Made by a program: the position numbers and the translations under genes. Under the pieces are notes generated by a model, which worked only from the letters and a program-made list of their open reading frames with translations, was not told where the DNA came from and ran no database searches. This document shows positions 53,729-62,126 of a DNA stretch of 64,000 nt, in pieces. How positions within the stretch are numbered: position 1 is the first letter of the stretch; each line of letters opens with the position of its first letter. Source of the stretch: Candidatus Zixiibacteriota bacterium (lineage in GTDB: Bacteria; Zixibacteria; MSB-5A5; GN15; FEB-12); assembly GCA_017999435.1 (NCBI GenBank), contig JAGNLV010000001.1, positions 1,148,746 to 1,212,745 of the forward strand. The letters are read 5' to 3'.

Positions 53729-54307
53729 TCAGCCCCCCAGCCGCTCGTCGCCCAGCTTCGCCTCATGCACGCGCTCGTAGATCGACCCTTTCGGAGTCAG
53801 CGTCGACCGGAACAGCACGAGACGGTCGAGGCGCACGGCGAGCGGCGTGAAGCGGTACGATTCCATGAAGGCCGCCAGTTGCTCCATCCCGCGCGGGTCT
53901 TTGACCCGGCCGAGCGTCAGGTGCGGCTGGAAGCCTTTCTTTTCCGGCTCGAAACGCAGTTGCCGCACTGCGAGCTCCACCTGCCGCGCCATCTGCGCCA
54001 TCCGCTCGACCGGCTCGGCGGCGGCCAGTCCGGCCCAGATCACGCGCGGCTTGCGGAGATTGGGAAAACCGCCGAGACGGTCGATCAGGACGTCGGCCGG
54101 GGCGAAGGCCGGCGCGATGCTGTCGATCAGACTCCGCAGCTTCGGCACCCGCGCCTCGTCCGTCTCGCCGAGAAACCGCACGGTTAAATGGATGTTCTCC
54201 GGCGCCACCCAGCGGACCGGCCCCCCTTTTGCGCGCAGGAGCACGATCACGCGGCCGAGTTCCTCCGCGACCGCCTCCGCCGGCGGCAAAGCGATAAACA
54301 ACCGCAT
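53729..54307 (-). CDS. thpR: RNA 2',3'-cyclic phosphodiesterase
   Basis: 192 residues starting MRLFIALPP at 54307, where the start overlaps the cinA stop (TGATG). The two catalytic H-x-T motifs are HLTVRFLGE near 42-50 and HLTLGRVKD near 132-140. It hydrolyses 2',3'-cyclic phosphates at RNA ends (LigT/2H family). The open frame extends upstream to 54559 but that part lies within cinA in another frame. cinA-thpR adjacency recurs in other bacteria. Confidence 0.9.
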   Translation of the reverse strand: MRLFIALPPAEAVAEELGRVIVLLRAKGGPVRWVAPENIHLTVRFLGETDEARVPKLRSLIDSIAPAFAPADVLIDRLGGFPNLRKPRVIWAGLAAAEPVERMAQMARQVELAVRQLRFEPEKKGFQPHLTLGRVKDPRGMEQLAAFMESYRFTPLAVRLDRLVLFRSTLTPKGSIYERVHEAKLGDERLGG

Positions 54308-55554
54308 CAGGTAATATCCAGGATGTTGCGCCGCAGCATCTCCAGCGCCGTGTAGGCCGCCCGGTCGCGGATGCTCTCCCGCAGCGTGCCCAGGCTGAAC
54401 GTTTTCGCGTAGGTTTCGTGGAGGGAGGCGAGGCCGATCCAGACGGTCCCCACGGGTTTGTCCGGCGTGGCGCCCCCGGGCCCGGCGATGCCTGTGACCG
54501 CCAGGGCGTAGTCGGCGCCGAAACGCCGGCGGCACCCCTCGGCCATCGCCTCCGCGCACTCCCGGCTCACCGCGCCGAACTGCGCGATGATGTCCCGGTC
54601 CACTCCGAGCAGTTCCGTCTTGGCCTCGTTGGAGTAGGCCACCACGCCGCCGAGGAAGTAACGCGAGGCGCCGGGGACCGAGGTGATGAGCATGCCGAGC
54701 TCGCCGCCGGTGCAGGATTCCGCCACGGCGAGGGACTTGTCGTTGTCGACCAGGAGCTGTCCCACCACTCCCTCGAGGGTGTCGTCGCCGCGGCCGAAAA
54801 TGTACTTCCCCACCGTCGATTCGAGATACCGGACCACCGCCTGCGCCTTCTCCTGCGCCTCCTCGCGGGTAGCGGCGGCCGCCAGGACGCGCAGTTCGAT
54901 GGCCGACGGGGCGGGCAGGTAGGCGAGTTTCACCCCCGGCTCCAGCTTCAACCCCGGGGCGATCAACTCCGCGAGCTTGGACTCGACCGCTCCCGTCGTC
55001 CGCAGACTCACAACCTCGAGCACCTGCCCGATGTTGAGGCGCTGGAGGTACGGGATGATCTCATCGGTCATGATCTGCTTCATTTCGTACGGGACGCCCG
55101 GCAGGGCCAGGAACACCGTCCCGCCCTCGGCGATTCCGATTCCGACCGCCGAGCCGTACTTGTTCGGGAAAACGGTCGCCCCCTGCGGGAGGAGCGCCTG
55201 GTTCTGGTTGATGGCGGGCATCTCGATACCGCGCGCCGCGTAGCGCTTCTTCAGCTCTTCGAGCAGCTCCTCATGGAAAATGAGGTTGCGTTTGAAGACG
55301 CGGACAATGGCCTTCTTGGTGATGTCGTCGTCGGTCGGCCCGAGCCCGCCGGTGACAATCACGACCTGGGCCCGTTTGAGGGCCAGGCGGAACACCTCCT
55401 CCATCATTTCGAGCGAATCGCCGACCGAGCTTCGGTACCGGACCTCGAGCCCGATCCGGGTCAACTGCTGGGCGATGAACGCCGAGTTGGTGTCGATCCG
55501 GTGGCCGGTGATGAGCTCGTCGCCGACCGTGATGATTTCCGCGCACATGGGCAT
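54307..55554 (-). CDS. cinA: CinA: MoCF-like domain plus NMN amidohydrolase domain
   Basis: 415 residues from the ATG at 55554 (GGAGG 9 nt upstream; earlier and later ATGs at 55563 and 55548 are also in frame). The N-terminal COG1058/MoCF-like domain has EIITVGDELITGHRIDTNSA, TGGLGPTDDDITK and ALPGVPYEM. The C-terminal CinA domain (about 255-415) has AESCTGGELGMLITSVPGAS and ALAVTGIAGPGGATPDKPVG, the nicotinamide-mononucleotide deamidase signature. Role: recycling of pyridine nucleotide fragments. It lies 18 bp after pgpA. Confidence 0.93.
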   Translation of the reverse strand: MPMCAEIITVGDELITGHRIDTNSAFIAQQLTRIGLEVRYRSSVGDSLEMMEEVFRLALKRAQVVIVTGGLGPTDDDITKKAIVRVFKRNLIFHEELLEELKKRYAARGIEMPAINQNQALLPQGATVFPNKYGSAVGIGIAEGGTVFLALPGVPYEMKQIMTDEIIPYLQRLNIGQVLEVVSLRTTGAVESKLAELIAPGLKLEPGVKLAYLPAPSAIELRVLAAAATREEAQEKAQAVVRYLESTVGKYIFGRGDDTLEGVVGQLLVDNDKSLAVAESCTGGELGMLITSVPGASRYFLGGVVAYSNEAKTELLGVDRDIIAQFGAVSRECAEAMAEGCRRRFGADYALAVTGIAGPGGATPDKPVGTVWIGLASLHETYAKTFSLGTLRESIRDRAAYTALEMLRRNILDIT

Positions 55555-55572
55555 CGCCGCCATCCTCCGGCC

Positions 55573-56037
55573 TCAGGCGCCCGCAGAGCGGGCGATGAGG
55601 CGGACCACAATCTGGGTCAGGATGTTCGCCTGCACGCCGGCCACGACGTCATCCATGGTCACTCCCCACCCGCGCGGGAGCCGCTCGGCCTGCGCCGCCG
55701 GCGGGATCTTGACCACGTCGAAAGCCCGGAACGCCGCAAACCCGATGAGGTAGTTCACCAGCGAGTACGGCACGAACAGCAGGGTCAGGAACATGCCCGC
55801 CCATTCGTCGATCACAATCTTCTTCGCATCGTGGCCGTAGAAGCGCTCCGCCTCCCCGGCGGCCCAGACGGAGACGAAGACGGTCAGGACGGCCACAATC
55901 CCGAGCGCCGCCTGGTTGCCCGCCAGGAGAAACCAGGCGATGAGCCAGGGGGGAATCGACCCGGTGGTGCCGGGGACAATCGGCGAGGCGCCGCTGTACA
56001 GCCCGCCGGCGATGAGTTGGACCAGGCCGCGCTTCAT
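55573..56037 (-). CDS. pgpA: phosphatidylglycerophosphatase A
   Basis: 154 residues. The PgpA family is recognised by SPIVPGTTGSIP near 18-29, KKIVIDEWAGMFL near 72-84, and AFRAFDVVKIPPA near 101-113. Three or four membrane helices. It removes the phosphate from phosphatidylglycerophosphate, the product of PgsA encoded 10 bp upstream. Together they complete phosphatidylglycerol synthesis at the inner membrane. Confidence 0.92.
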   Translation of the reverse strand: MKRGLVQLIAGGLYSGASPIVPGTTGSIPPWLIAWFLLAGNQAALGIVAVLTVFVSVWAAGEAERFYGHDAKKIVIDEWAGMFLTLLFVPYSLVNYLIGFAAFRAFDVVKIPPAAQAERLPRGWGVTMDDVVAGVQANILTQIVVRLIARSAGA

Positions 56038-56047
56038 TCGCCGCCCC

Positions 56048-56635
56048 TCACTTGAGCACCGTCTTGATCATGTAGTAGTATTTCCTGATATAGTCGATTC
56101 CCGTCCAGACCGTCACCGCGGCCGTAATCCACAGGAGGATATTAAAATAAAAGGGGTAATCAAACTGAAAATACGGCCGCGCCGGACTGTCAAAGTGCTC
56201 GAGCGTGAGAATCAGGTTGATGTACGCCAGCACCAGCCCGACCACCGAGAGCTGCAGAAAAGTCTTCACCTTCGCCCACCAGGTCGGAGGGATGACCACC
56301 CCCCGGTAGGCCGCCAGCATGCGCAGCCCGGTGATGAGGAACTCGCGCCCCACGATGAGGATCACCGGCAGCGGCGAGACCACGTCGAGCGCGATAAACG
56401 TAATCAGCGCGCTGGAAACGAGCACCTTGTCCGCCAGCGGATCCATGAACTTCCCGAAACCCGTAATGATGCCGTACTTCCGGGCGTAGTAGCCATCGGC
56501 GAAATCGGTCAGCGCCGCCACCACGAACAACACGAGCGCCGTGAGTTTCATCCAGTAGCTGTCGAGCAGGAAGAAGTACATGAAGATCGGGGCGATGATG
56601 ACCCGAAGGAGCGTCAGGCGGTTGGGCATGTTCAT
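56048..56635 (-). CDS. pgsA: CDP-diacylglycerol-glycerol-3-phosphate 3-phosphatidyltransferase
   Basis: 195 residues from the ATG at 56635. The CDP-alcohol phosphatidyltransferase motif D-G-x2-A-R-x8-G-x3-D-x3-D is seen as DGYYARKYGIITGFGKFMDP near 47-66, then LADK. Five or six membrane helices. It makes phosphatidylglycerophosphate. There is no ribosome site: the -10 box ends 8 nt before the ATG, so the message is probably leaderless. An ATG two codons in (56629) is also possible. First gene of the pgsA-pgpA-cinA-thpR-Nudix operon. Confidence 0.93.
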   Translation of the reverse strand: MNMPNRLTLLRVIIAPIFMYFFLLDSYWMKLTALVLFVVAALTDFADGYYARKYGIITGFGKFMDPLADKVLVSSALITFIALDVVSPLPVILIVGREFLITGLRMLAAYRGVVIPPTWWAKVKTFLQLSVVGLVLAYINLILTLEHFDSPARPYFQFDYPFYFNILLWITAAVTVWTGIDYIRKYYYMIKTVLK

Positions 56636-56643
56636 TTGCAGCA

Positions 56644-56672
56644 AAGGTAGGCCGGGGGATGCGGGGTGTCAA
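56644..56672 (-). promoter_or_regulatory. promoter of the pgsA operon
   Basis: On the minus strand: TTGACA (56672-56667), 17 bp, TACCTT (56649-56644). Transcription should start at or within about 3 nt of the ATG at 56635. Confidence 0.65.
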
Positions 56673-56816
56673 ATGGGTTTCGGCTCGGGGCGCGCCGACG
56701 GATCTGCCTGCGGTCGAGGGGGACGACCGTCTGATCGGCGACGGTTCGGTTACTAAGACGGGGATCGTTGGGAGAGCAGGATTGCGGGGGCGCTTGGGGA
56801 AGCACTTGCACGGCTC

Positions 56817-56853
56817 AAAAAAAAACCCAAGCAGGGGACGAATCCTGCCTGGG
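56817..56853 (-). terminator. intrinsic terminator of the predicted sRNA
   Basis: Stem CCCAGGCAGG/CCTGCTTGGG (one mismatch) with an 8-nt loop, followed on the minus strand by nine T residues (56825-56817). Confidence 0.85.
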
Positions 56854-56900
56854 TGGACGATATTAGGTAATCCACAGAAAGAGTAACACTTTCCGATTGC
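56817..56900 (-). ncRNA. predicted 84-nt small RNA
   Basis: A consensus promoter and a strong terminator only about 85 nt apart bound a transcript with no room for a typical gene. It can form a 5' hairpin (GGAAAG, 7-nt loop, CTTTCT), a possible GTGGA/TCCAC helix and the terminator hairpin. I match it to no known RNA family. It lies between the pgsA and nrdJ promoters. Confidence 0.6.
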
Positions 56901-56906
56901 ACCAGT

Positions 56907-56935
56907 AAATTAACCCAGGGGGGGCGACTTGTCAA
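56907..56935 (-). promoter_or_regulatory. consensus promoter of the predicted sRNA
   Basis: On the minus strand: TTGACA (56935-56930), 17 bp, TAATTT (56912-56907). Confidence 0.65.
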
Positions 56936-57277
56936 GGGAAAACTGCAGAAAATCCGGCAAAAAATCGATGTTTCTCCCGACGGCACATCGGCTTTGTCCA
57001 CACGTTTTGTGACGATCCTGTGGTTATCCTGTTGATAACCGGTGAAGTCCCCCGTAAGAGCAGGACCTACAAGAGATTAGCTGTTGTTGAAAATTCAACG
57101 CCGGTTTCCCGCGGCGCCGTTAAGAACGGATGTCCGCGTACTGTCCCATGAAACAATAGCTTACCGAACTCGATTTCTTCAACGATGGAAAGTCGTGGAC
57201 GGCGCGTGTCTCCCCCGGCAACCGGTTCTGCTGCGCAGCCGCTTGCCCGCCAAAGAAATATGAATTACCCAATAAAA
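56936..57277. other. non-coding stretch upstream of nrdJ
   Basis: Relatively AT-rich. Contains the hairpin GGTTATC/GATAACC (57022-57040) and two DnaA-box-like sequences, TTGTCCACA (56994-57002) and, reversed, TGTGGTTAT (57019-57027). No gene seen. No cobalamin-riboswitch sequence was recognised here or in the nrdJ leader. Confidence 0.5.
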
Positions 57278-57324
57278 ACACCATTTTTTGTGGCTTGACA
57301 AAAGCCGACCCCTATATCTTGTGG
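57278..57324 (+). promoter_or_regulatory. tandem NrdR boxes overlapping the nrdJ promoter
   Basis: ACACCATTTTTTGTGG (57278-57293) and CCCCTATATCTTGTGG (57309-57324) match the NrdR consensus ACACWATATMTWGTGT at 12 and 13 of 16 positions. They are exactly 31 bp apart, three helical turns, as is typical of NrdR operators. The likely -10, TATATC (57313-57318), lies inside the second box. Confidence 0.75.
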
Positions 57325-57486
57325 CCACCTAATTACAGACAGCGACCTGATTCGCCTGTAACGATGACAGCGAAACACACAGCAAGTGGGGCAGACTGCT
57401 ACTCAAACGCCATCCGGATGTGATCTCCGATTACCGCATGGACGCGCCCCGATGAGCCGCGAGCAGAGATCTGCAGGAGGTATGCT

Positions 57487-60400
57487 TTGAAAATACAGCG
57501 GTATTTCACGCGGGACGGTGAGTCGCCGTACAGCCGCATTCCCTTTGCGAAACGATCCTCGCGGATCGTCAACCCCGACGGCTCGGTGGTCTTCGAGCTG
57601 AAGGATATCCACGTTCCGGAGGCGTGGTCGCAGGTGGCCGTGGATATTCTCGCCCAGAAGTATTTCCGCAAAGCCGGCGTCCCGCTCCGGGACGAGGACG
57701 GCCGGCCGGTTCTCGACGAGAAGGGGCAGCCGAAGACGGGCGGCGAGACCGATTCCCGCCAGGTGTTCCACCGCCTGGCCGGCTGCTGGCGGTACTGGGG
57801 AGAGCGCTACGGTTACTTTTCGGGGGAGGCCGATGCGCGGGCGTTCGCCGAGGAGCTGTCGTACATGCTGGCCGCGCAGATCGCGGCGCCGAATTCGCCG
57901 CAGTGGTTCAACACCGGTCTCAACTGGGCCTACAACATTACGGGCCCGGCCCAGGGGCACTACTATGTCGATGAAGAGACCCACACGCTGACCGAGACCA
58001 AGAGCGCCTACGAGCGCCCGCAGCCGCACGCCTGCTTCATCCAGTCGATCAACGACGATCTGGTGAATGAAGGGGGGATCATGGATCTGTGGGTGCGCGA
58101 GGCGCGTCTGTTCAAATACGGTTCGGGCACGGGCACGAATTTCTCGCGCCTCCGCTCGCTCGGCGAGCCGCTCTCCGGCGGCGGGTGCTCCTCGGGGCTC
58201 ATGTCGTTTCTGAAGATCGGCGACCGGGCGGCCGGCGCCATCAAGTCCGGCGGCACCACGCGGCGGGCCGCCAAGATGGTCACCCTTAACCTCGACCACC
58301 CCGACATCCAGGCCTTCATCGCCTGGAAAGTCACCGAGGAGCAGAAGGTCGCGACCATGGTGGCGGGGTCGAGAATTATCCGCGACCAGCTCCGGGCGAT
58401 CGCCCGGGCCGCTCGCGGGGCCGGTTCGAACGGCGCCGCCGCGTGCGAGACCGACCCCGAGAAGAACGCGGCGCTCAAAGAGGCGTTGCGCACCGCCCGC
58501 CGCTTCGCCGTGCCGCAGGCCTACATCAAGAAAGTCCTCGACCTGCTGCGGCAGGGGATCAGCGACATCGACTTCATCGAGCTCGACACCAACTGGGAGG
58601 GGGAGGCCTACGCCACGGTCTCCGGCCAGAACTCGAACAACTCGGTCCGCATCCCCAACCGCTTCTTCGAGAAACTCAAAGAAGGAGGGAACTGGGAGCT
58701 GATCCGGCGCACCGACAACCAGACGGCGCGCACCGTCCCGGCCGCCGAGCTCTGGGAGGAGATCTGCTACGCCGCGTGGTCGTGCGCCGACCCGGGGGTG
58801 CAGTTCGACACGACCATCAACGAGTGGCACACCTGCCCGGAAGACGGCCGGATCAACGCCTCCAATCCCTGCTCGGAGTACATGTTCCTGGACGACACCG
58901 CGTGCAACCTGGCCTCGATCAACCTCGTGAAATTCGTCCGGGATGACGGCTCGTTCGATATCGAGGGCTTTTTCCACGCCGTGCGGCTGTGGACGGTGGT
59001 GCTGGAGATATCGGTGCTCATGGCCTCGTACCCGTCGCGGCCGATCGCCCAGCGGAGCTATGAATTCCGCACGCTCGGCCTGGGCTACGCCAATCTCGGC
59101 ACCCTGCTCATGCGGCTGGGCATCCCCTACGATTCGCCCGAGGCGTACACCTGGTGCGGGGTGATCACGGCCATGCTGACCGGGCAGGCCTATGTGACGT
59201 CGGCCGAGATGGCCCGGGAGCTCGGCCCCTTCCCCGGCTTCTGGCGCAACCGCGAGCATATGCTGCGGGTGATCCGCAACCACCGGCGGGCGGCCTACAA
59301 CGCCGACAAGGCGGAGTACGAGGGTTTGACGATCAAGCCGATCGGCATCAACGGCACCTATGTGCCGGAGGAGCTGGTGCACGCGGCCCGCCGCGTCTGG
59401 GACCGGGCGCTGGAGATGGGCGAAACGCACGGCTACCGCAACGCCCAGGTGTCGGTGATCGCGCCGACCGGGACGATCGGCCTGGTCATGGACTGTGACA
59501 CGACCGGGATCGAGCCGGATTTCGCGCTCGTGAAATTCAAGAAGTTGGCCGGCGGCGGCTATTTCAAGATCATCAACAACTCGGTCCCCATCGCCCTGCA
59601 CCGGCTGGGCTACACGGAGCGCCAGATCGCCGACATCATCAATTACGCGACCGGCCACAAGACTCTCAAGGGGGCGCCCTTCATCAACCACGAGTCGCTC
59701 CAGGCCAAGGGGTTCGGTGACCGGGAGATCGAGAAAATCGAGGAGGGGCTGGGGGACGTATTCGACATCTCCTTTGCCTTCAACAAGCACACCCTGGGCG
59801 AGGATTTCCTGCGCGAGACGCTCAACCTGCCCCCCGAACACTACAACGACTTCAGCTTCAACCTGCTGCGCGACCTCGGCTTCACCCGCGAGCAGATCGA
59901 CGCCGCCAACGAGTACTGTTGCGGCACGATGACGCTCGAGGGGGCGCCGCAACTCGACGAGAAACACCTCCCCATCTTCGACTGCGCCAACCGGTGCGGC
60001 AAGAAAGGGAAACGCTACATCAGCTTCGAGGCGCACATCCGGATGATGGCGGCCGCCCAGCCGTTCATCTCCGGCGCCATCTCCAAGACGATCAACATGC
60101 CGGCCGAGGCCGCCCTCGAGGACGTCAAGCGAGCCTACCGGCTGGCGTGGGAGACGATGAACAAGGCGATCGCGATTTACCGCGACGGCTCCAAACTCAG
60201 CCAGCCGCTCTCGGCCTCGCTGCTCGGGGAGGACGAGGAGGAGGAGGCGCCGCAACTGGCAGTGGAGATTCTCGCCGAGCAGGCGGCGCGCAAGCTGGTC
60301 TACCGCTACATCGCCAAGCGCCGCAAACTCCCCAACCGCCGCGCCGGGTACACGCAGAAAGCGGTGGTGGGCGGCCACAAGATCTACCTGCGCACGGGCG

Positions 60401-61143
60401 AGTACGCCGACGGGACGCTCGGCGAGATTTTTGTCGACATGCACCGCGAAGGGGCCGCCTTCCGCTCCCTCATGAACAGCTTCGCTATCGCCGTCTCCCT
60501 CGGGCTGCAGCACGGCGTGCCGCTCGAGGAGTTCGTCGAAGCCTTCCTCTTCTCGCGGTTCGAACCCAACGGGTTCGTGCGCGGCAACCACGCGATCAAG
60601 CGCGCCACCTCGATCATCGACTATATTTTCCGCGAACTGGCCATCACCTATCTCGGGCGCACCGACCTCGCCCAGGTATCCGACGACGATCTTCGCCACG
60701 ATGCGATCGGCGTGCCGGCCGACGAGACCGCCGAGTTCATCGAGGAGAAGGCGGTCGACTACGGGGCGAGCGGCTCGCGCAAGTCGGACGACATCCACTC
60801 CGACCACATAGAGATCGATCTCGGCGGCAACGGCCACGGGAACGGCAATGGCCACAAGCCGGACAATCACAGCGCAACCGGAGGGAACGGCAATGGTAAA
60901 TCGCTGGCGGGTGCGGCTGCAGCGGCGCACCCAGCAGAAGAGACGGTGCTTGAGTATGTCGCCCCGGCAGGTGGAACGCCTGCGGGGGGAACCCAGGCCC
61001 AGAGACTTCAGCGCGAAATCCGCGCAGCGCGCCTTAAGGGTTACGAAGGCGATATGTGCGCTGAGTGCGGCCAGTTCACCATGGTCCGCAACGGCACCTG
61101 TCTCAAGTGCGATACCTGCGGCGCCACGAGCGGCTGCTCCTGA
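57487..61143 (+). CDS. nrdJ: adenosylcobalamin-dependent (class II) ribonucleotide reductase
   Basis: 1218 residues from a TTG at 57487, with AGGAGG 6 nt upstream; an out-of-frame ATG at 57482 ends after two codons. Converts ribonucleotides to deoxyribonucleotides using B12. Family motifs are [15 protein letters not shown] near 138-152, [14 protein letters not shown] near 213-226, [20 protein letters not shown] near 459-478, and [24 protein letters not shown] near 657-680. The long form carries a C-terminal extension with a Gly/Asn/His-rich linker and a zinc-type end ([17 protein letters not shown]). NrdR boxes upstream imply repression by NrdR at high dATP. Confidence 0.95.
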   Translation: MKIQRYFTRDGESPYSRIPFAKRSSRIVNPDGSVVFELKDIHVPEAWSQVAVDILAQKYFRKAGVPLRDEDGRPVLDEKGQPKTGGETDSRQVFHRLAGCWRYWGERYGYFSGEADARAFAEELSYMLAAQIAAPNSPQWFNTGLNWAYNITGPAQGHYYVDEETHTLTETKSAYERPQPHACFIQSINDDLVNEGGIMDLWVREARLFKYGSGTGTNFSRLRSLGEPLSGGGCSSGLMSFLKIGDRAAGAIKSGGTTRRAAKMVTLNLDHPDIQAFIAWKVTEEQKVATMVAGSRIIRDQLRAIARAARGAGSNGAAACETDPEKNAALKEALRTARRFAVPQAYIKKVLDLLRQGISDIDFIELDTNWEGEAYATVSGQNSNNSVRIPNRFFEKLKEGGNWELIRRTDNQTARTVPAAELWEEICYAAWSCADPGVQFDTTINEWHTCPEDGRINASNPCSEYMFLDDTACNLASINLVKFVRDDGSFDIEGFFHAVRLWTVVLEISVLMASYPSRPIAQRSYEFRTLGLGYANLGTLLMRLGIPYDSPEAYTWCGVITAMLTGQAYVTSAEMARELGPFPGFWRNREHMLRVIRNHRRAAYNADKAEYEGLTIKPIGINGTYVPEELVHAARRVWDRALEMGETHGYRNAQVSVIAPTGTIGLVMDCDTTGIEPDFALVKFKKLAGGGYFKIINNSVPIALHRLGYTERQIADIINYATGHKTLKGAPFINHESLQAKGFGDREIEKIEEGLGDVFDISFAFNKHTLGEDFLRETLNLPPEHYNDFSFNLLRDLGFTREQIDAANEYCCGTMTLEGAPQLDEKHLPIFDCANRCGKKGKRYISFEAHIRMMAAAQPFISGAISKTINMPAEAALEDVKRAYRLAWETMNKAIAIYRDGSKLSQPLSASLLGEDEEEEAPQLAVEILAEQAARKLVYRYIAKRRKLPNRRAGYTQKAVVGGHKIYLRTGEYADGTLGEIFVDMHREGAAFRSLMNSFAIAVSLGLQHGVPLEEFVEAFLFSRFEPNGFVRGNHAIKRATSIIDYIFRELAITYLGRTDLAQVSDDDLRHDAIGVPADETAEFIEEKAVDYGASGSRKSDDIHSDHIEIDLGGNGHGNGNGHKPDNHSATGGNGNGKSLAGAAAAAHPAEETVLEYVAPAGGTPAGGTQAQRLQREIRAARLKGYEGDMCAECGQFTMVRNGTCLKCDTCGATSGCS

Positions 61144-61492
61144 GGAGTAGGCCGCGCCGGGCTTCGGCCCGCGTCCGAGAAAAGTGTCCCGTGGACCTGA
61201 TGGATCAGGGATCCTTTCAGGGATGAAAGCAGCGGCGGCCCGGGCCCCTCGCCCGGGCGCCGCTGAGAAATCGCACACATCGCACCTCTTGCCAGAGGCC
61301 GACCATACACACGCGCCCTGCGCTTTCCTGGTTCCCTGCCCGCCGGGCGCATATTTTTCTGCCACTTTGACGTTCCCCCGCTCCCCGTTCCTCCGTATAT
61401 TACTCACAGACGGCGGGGGCGGCGGTGATCTCCCCCCGCCGGGGCAGCGCAGTGCGCGCGCCATCGAAAACCTTCACCGATCGGAGGTTCTC
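61144..61492. other. intergenic region after nrdJ
   Basis: Contains GC-rich hairpins: CGGGC-TTCG-GCCCG near 61156-61169, and GCCCGGGC/GCCCGGGC within a longer stem at 61231-61264, without a clear U tract. A TATATT at 61396-61401 may be the -10 of the GYD gene; the nearest TTGACG is 23 bp away, too far. No gene seen. Confidence 0.5.
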
Positions 61493-61843
61493 ATGAAGAC
61501 CTATGTCGTGGTGTCGAAGATTTCCCAGCACGGGCCGAGCCTGGTGGAAGTCGCCGCCAAGATGCAGTCGCTGGATGCGTCGGGGCGCCAATGGATACAG
61601 GATGTCCAGCAGCACTGCCCCGAGGTCCGTTTCCTCGCCCACTACGCTCTCCTCGGACCGTACGATTTCCTTGATATTTACGAGGCGCCCGACGAGGAGA
61701 GCGCGGCGAAGGTGTCGCTGCTGGCCAGCGCCGACCGCATGTTCACGGTGGAAAGCTGGACGGCCATCCCGGACAAGCGCCTGGCCGAGGTGCTCAGAGC
61801 GCTCCGCCGGCGGCGGACGGACGGGGATCCGAAAACCGCCTGA
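61493..61843 (+). CDS. GYD-domain protein
   Basis: 116 residues from the ATG at 61493 (GGAGG 5 nt upstream; the frame is open further upstream but that part is non-coding in character). The family name motif G-Y-D occurs as LLGPYDFLDIYEAPDEESAA near 55-74, within a ferredoxin-like alpha/beta fold similar to dimeric alpha/beta-barrel proteins. Function unknown; such proteins are small, cytoplasmic and probably dimeric. No operon partner is evident. Confidence 0.8.
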   Translation: MKTYVVVSKISQHGPSLVEVAAKMQSLDASGRQWIQDVQQHCPEVRFLAHYALLGPYDFLDIYEAPDEESAAKVSLLASADRMFTVESWTAIPDKRLAEVLRALRRRRTDGDPKTA

Positions 61844-61956
61844 ACCGGGACCAAGACAGATCGCGTGCGGCGTCCGCCCCGGGGCGCCCGGAGTCCTCAG
61901 GGTGCGCGGCGCGGCGCCAAAGCGCCCGCGCGGCAACCCGGGCGGCCACTTCGTGC

Positions 61957-61986
61957 TTGCGCGCCCCCTCCCCCCCATGATATATA
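61957..61986 (+). promoter_or_regulatory. promoter for the NSS symporter
   Basis: TTGCGC (61957-61962), 18 bp, TATATA (61981-61986); leader about 134 nt with a CCGGCC/GGCCGG hairpin. Confidence 0.5.
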
Positions 61987-62126
61987 GTCGCATTCCGGCC
62001 TGAGGGGCCGGATGCCTTCGTAAGTCAGGCGGTTGCCGCTGCACCGCCCCACATCTTTCACAGCCAGATCACACGCACCTTTCACGCACTTCGGTTCCGC
62101 CGCGCGGGACCGATGGAGGTAGAGCG

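Noticed and set aside
57325-57486. Cobalamin riboswitch before the B12-dependent reductase
   Set aside because: No B12-box-like sequence or matching core was recognised in the leader, and NrdR boxes give a better explanation of control.
57403-61464. 1353-codon open frame on the minus strand, the longest in the window
   Set aside because: It is exactly antisense to nrdJ, whose plus-strand product has all family motifs. Long antisense frames are expected in GC-rich genes with strong third-base bias.
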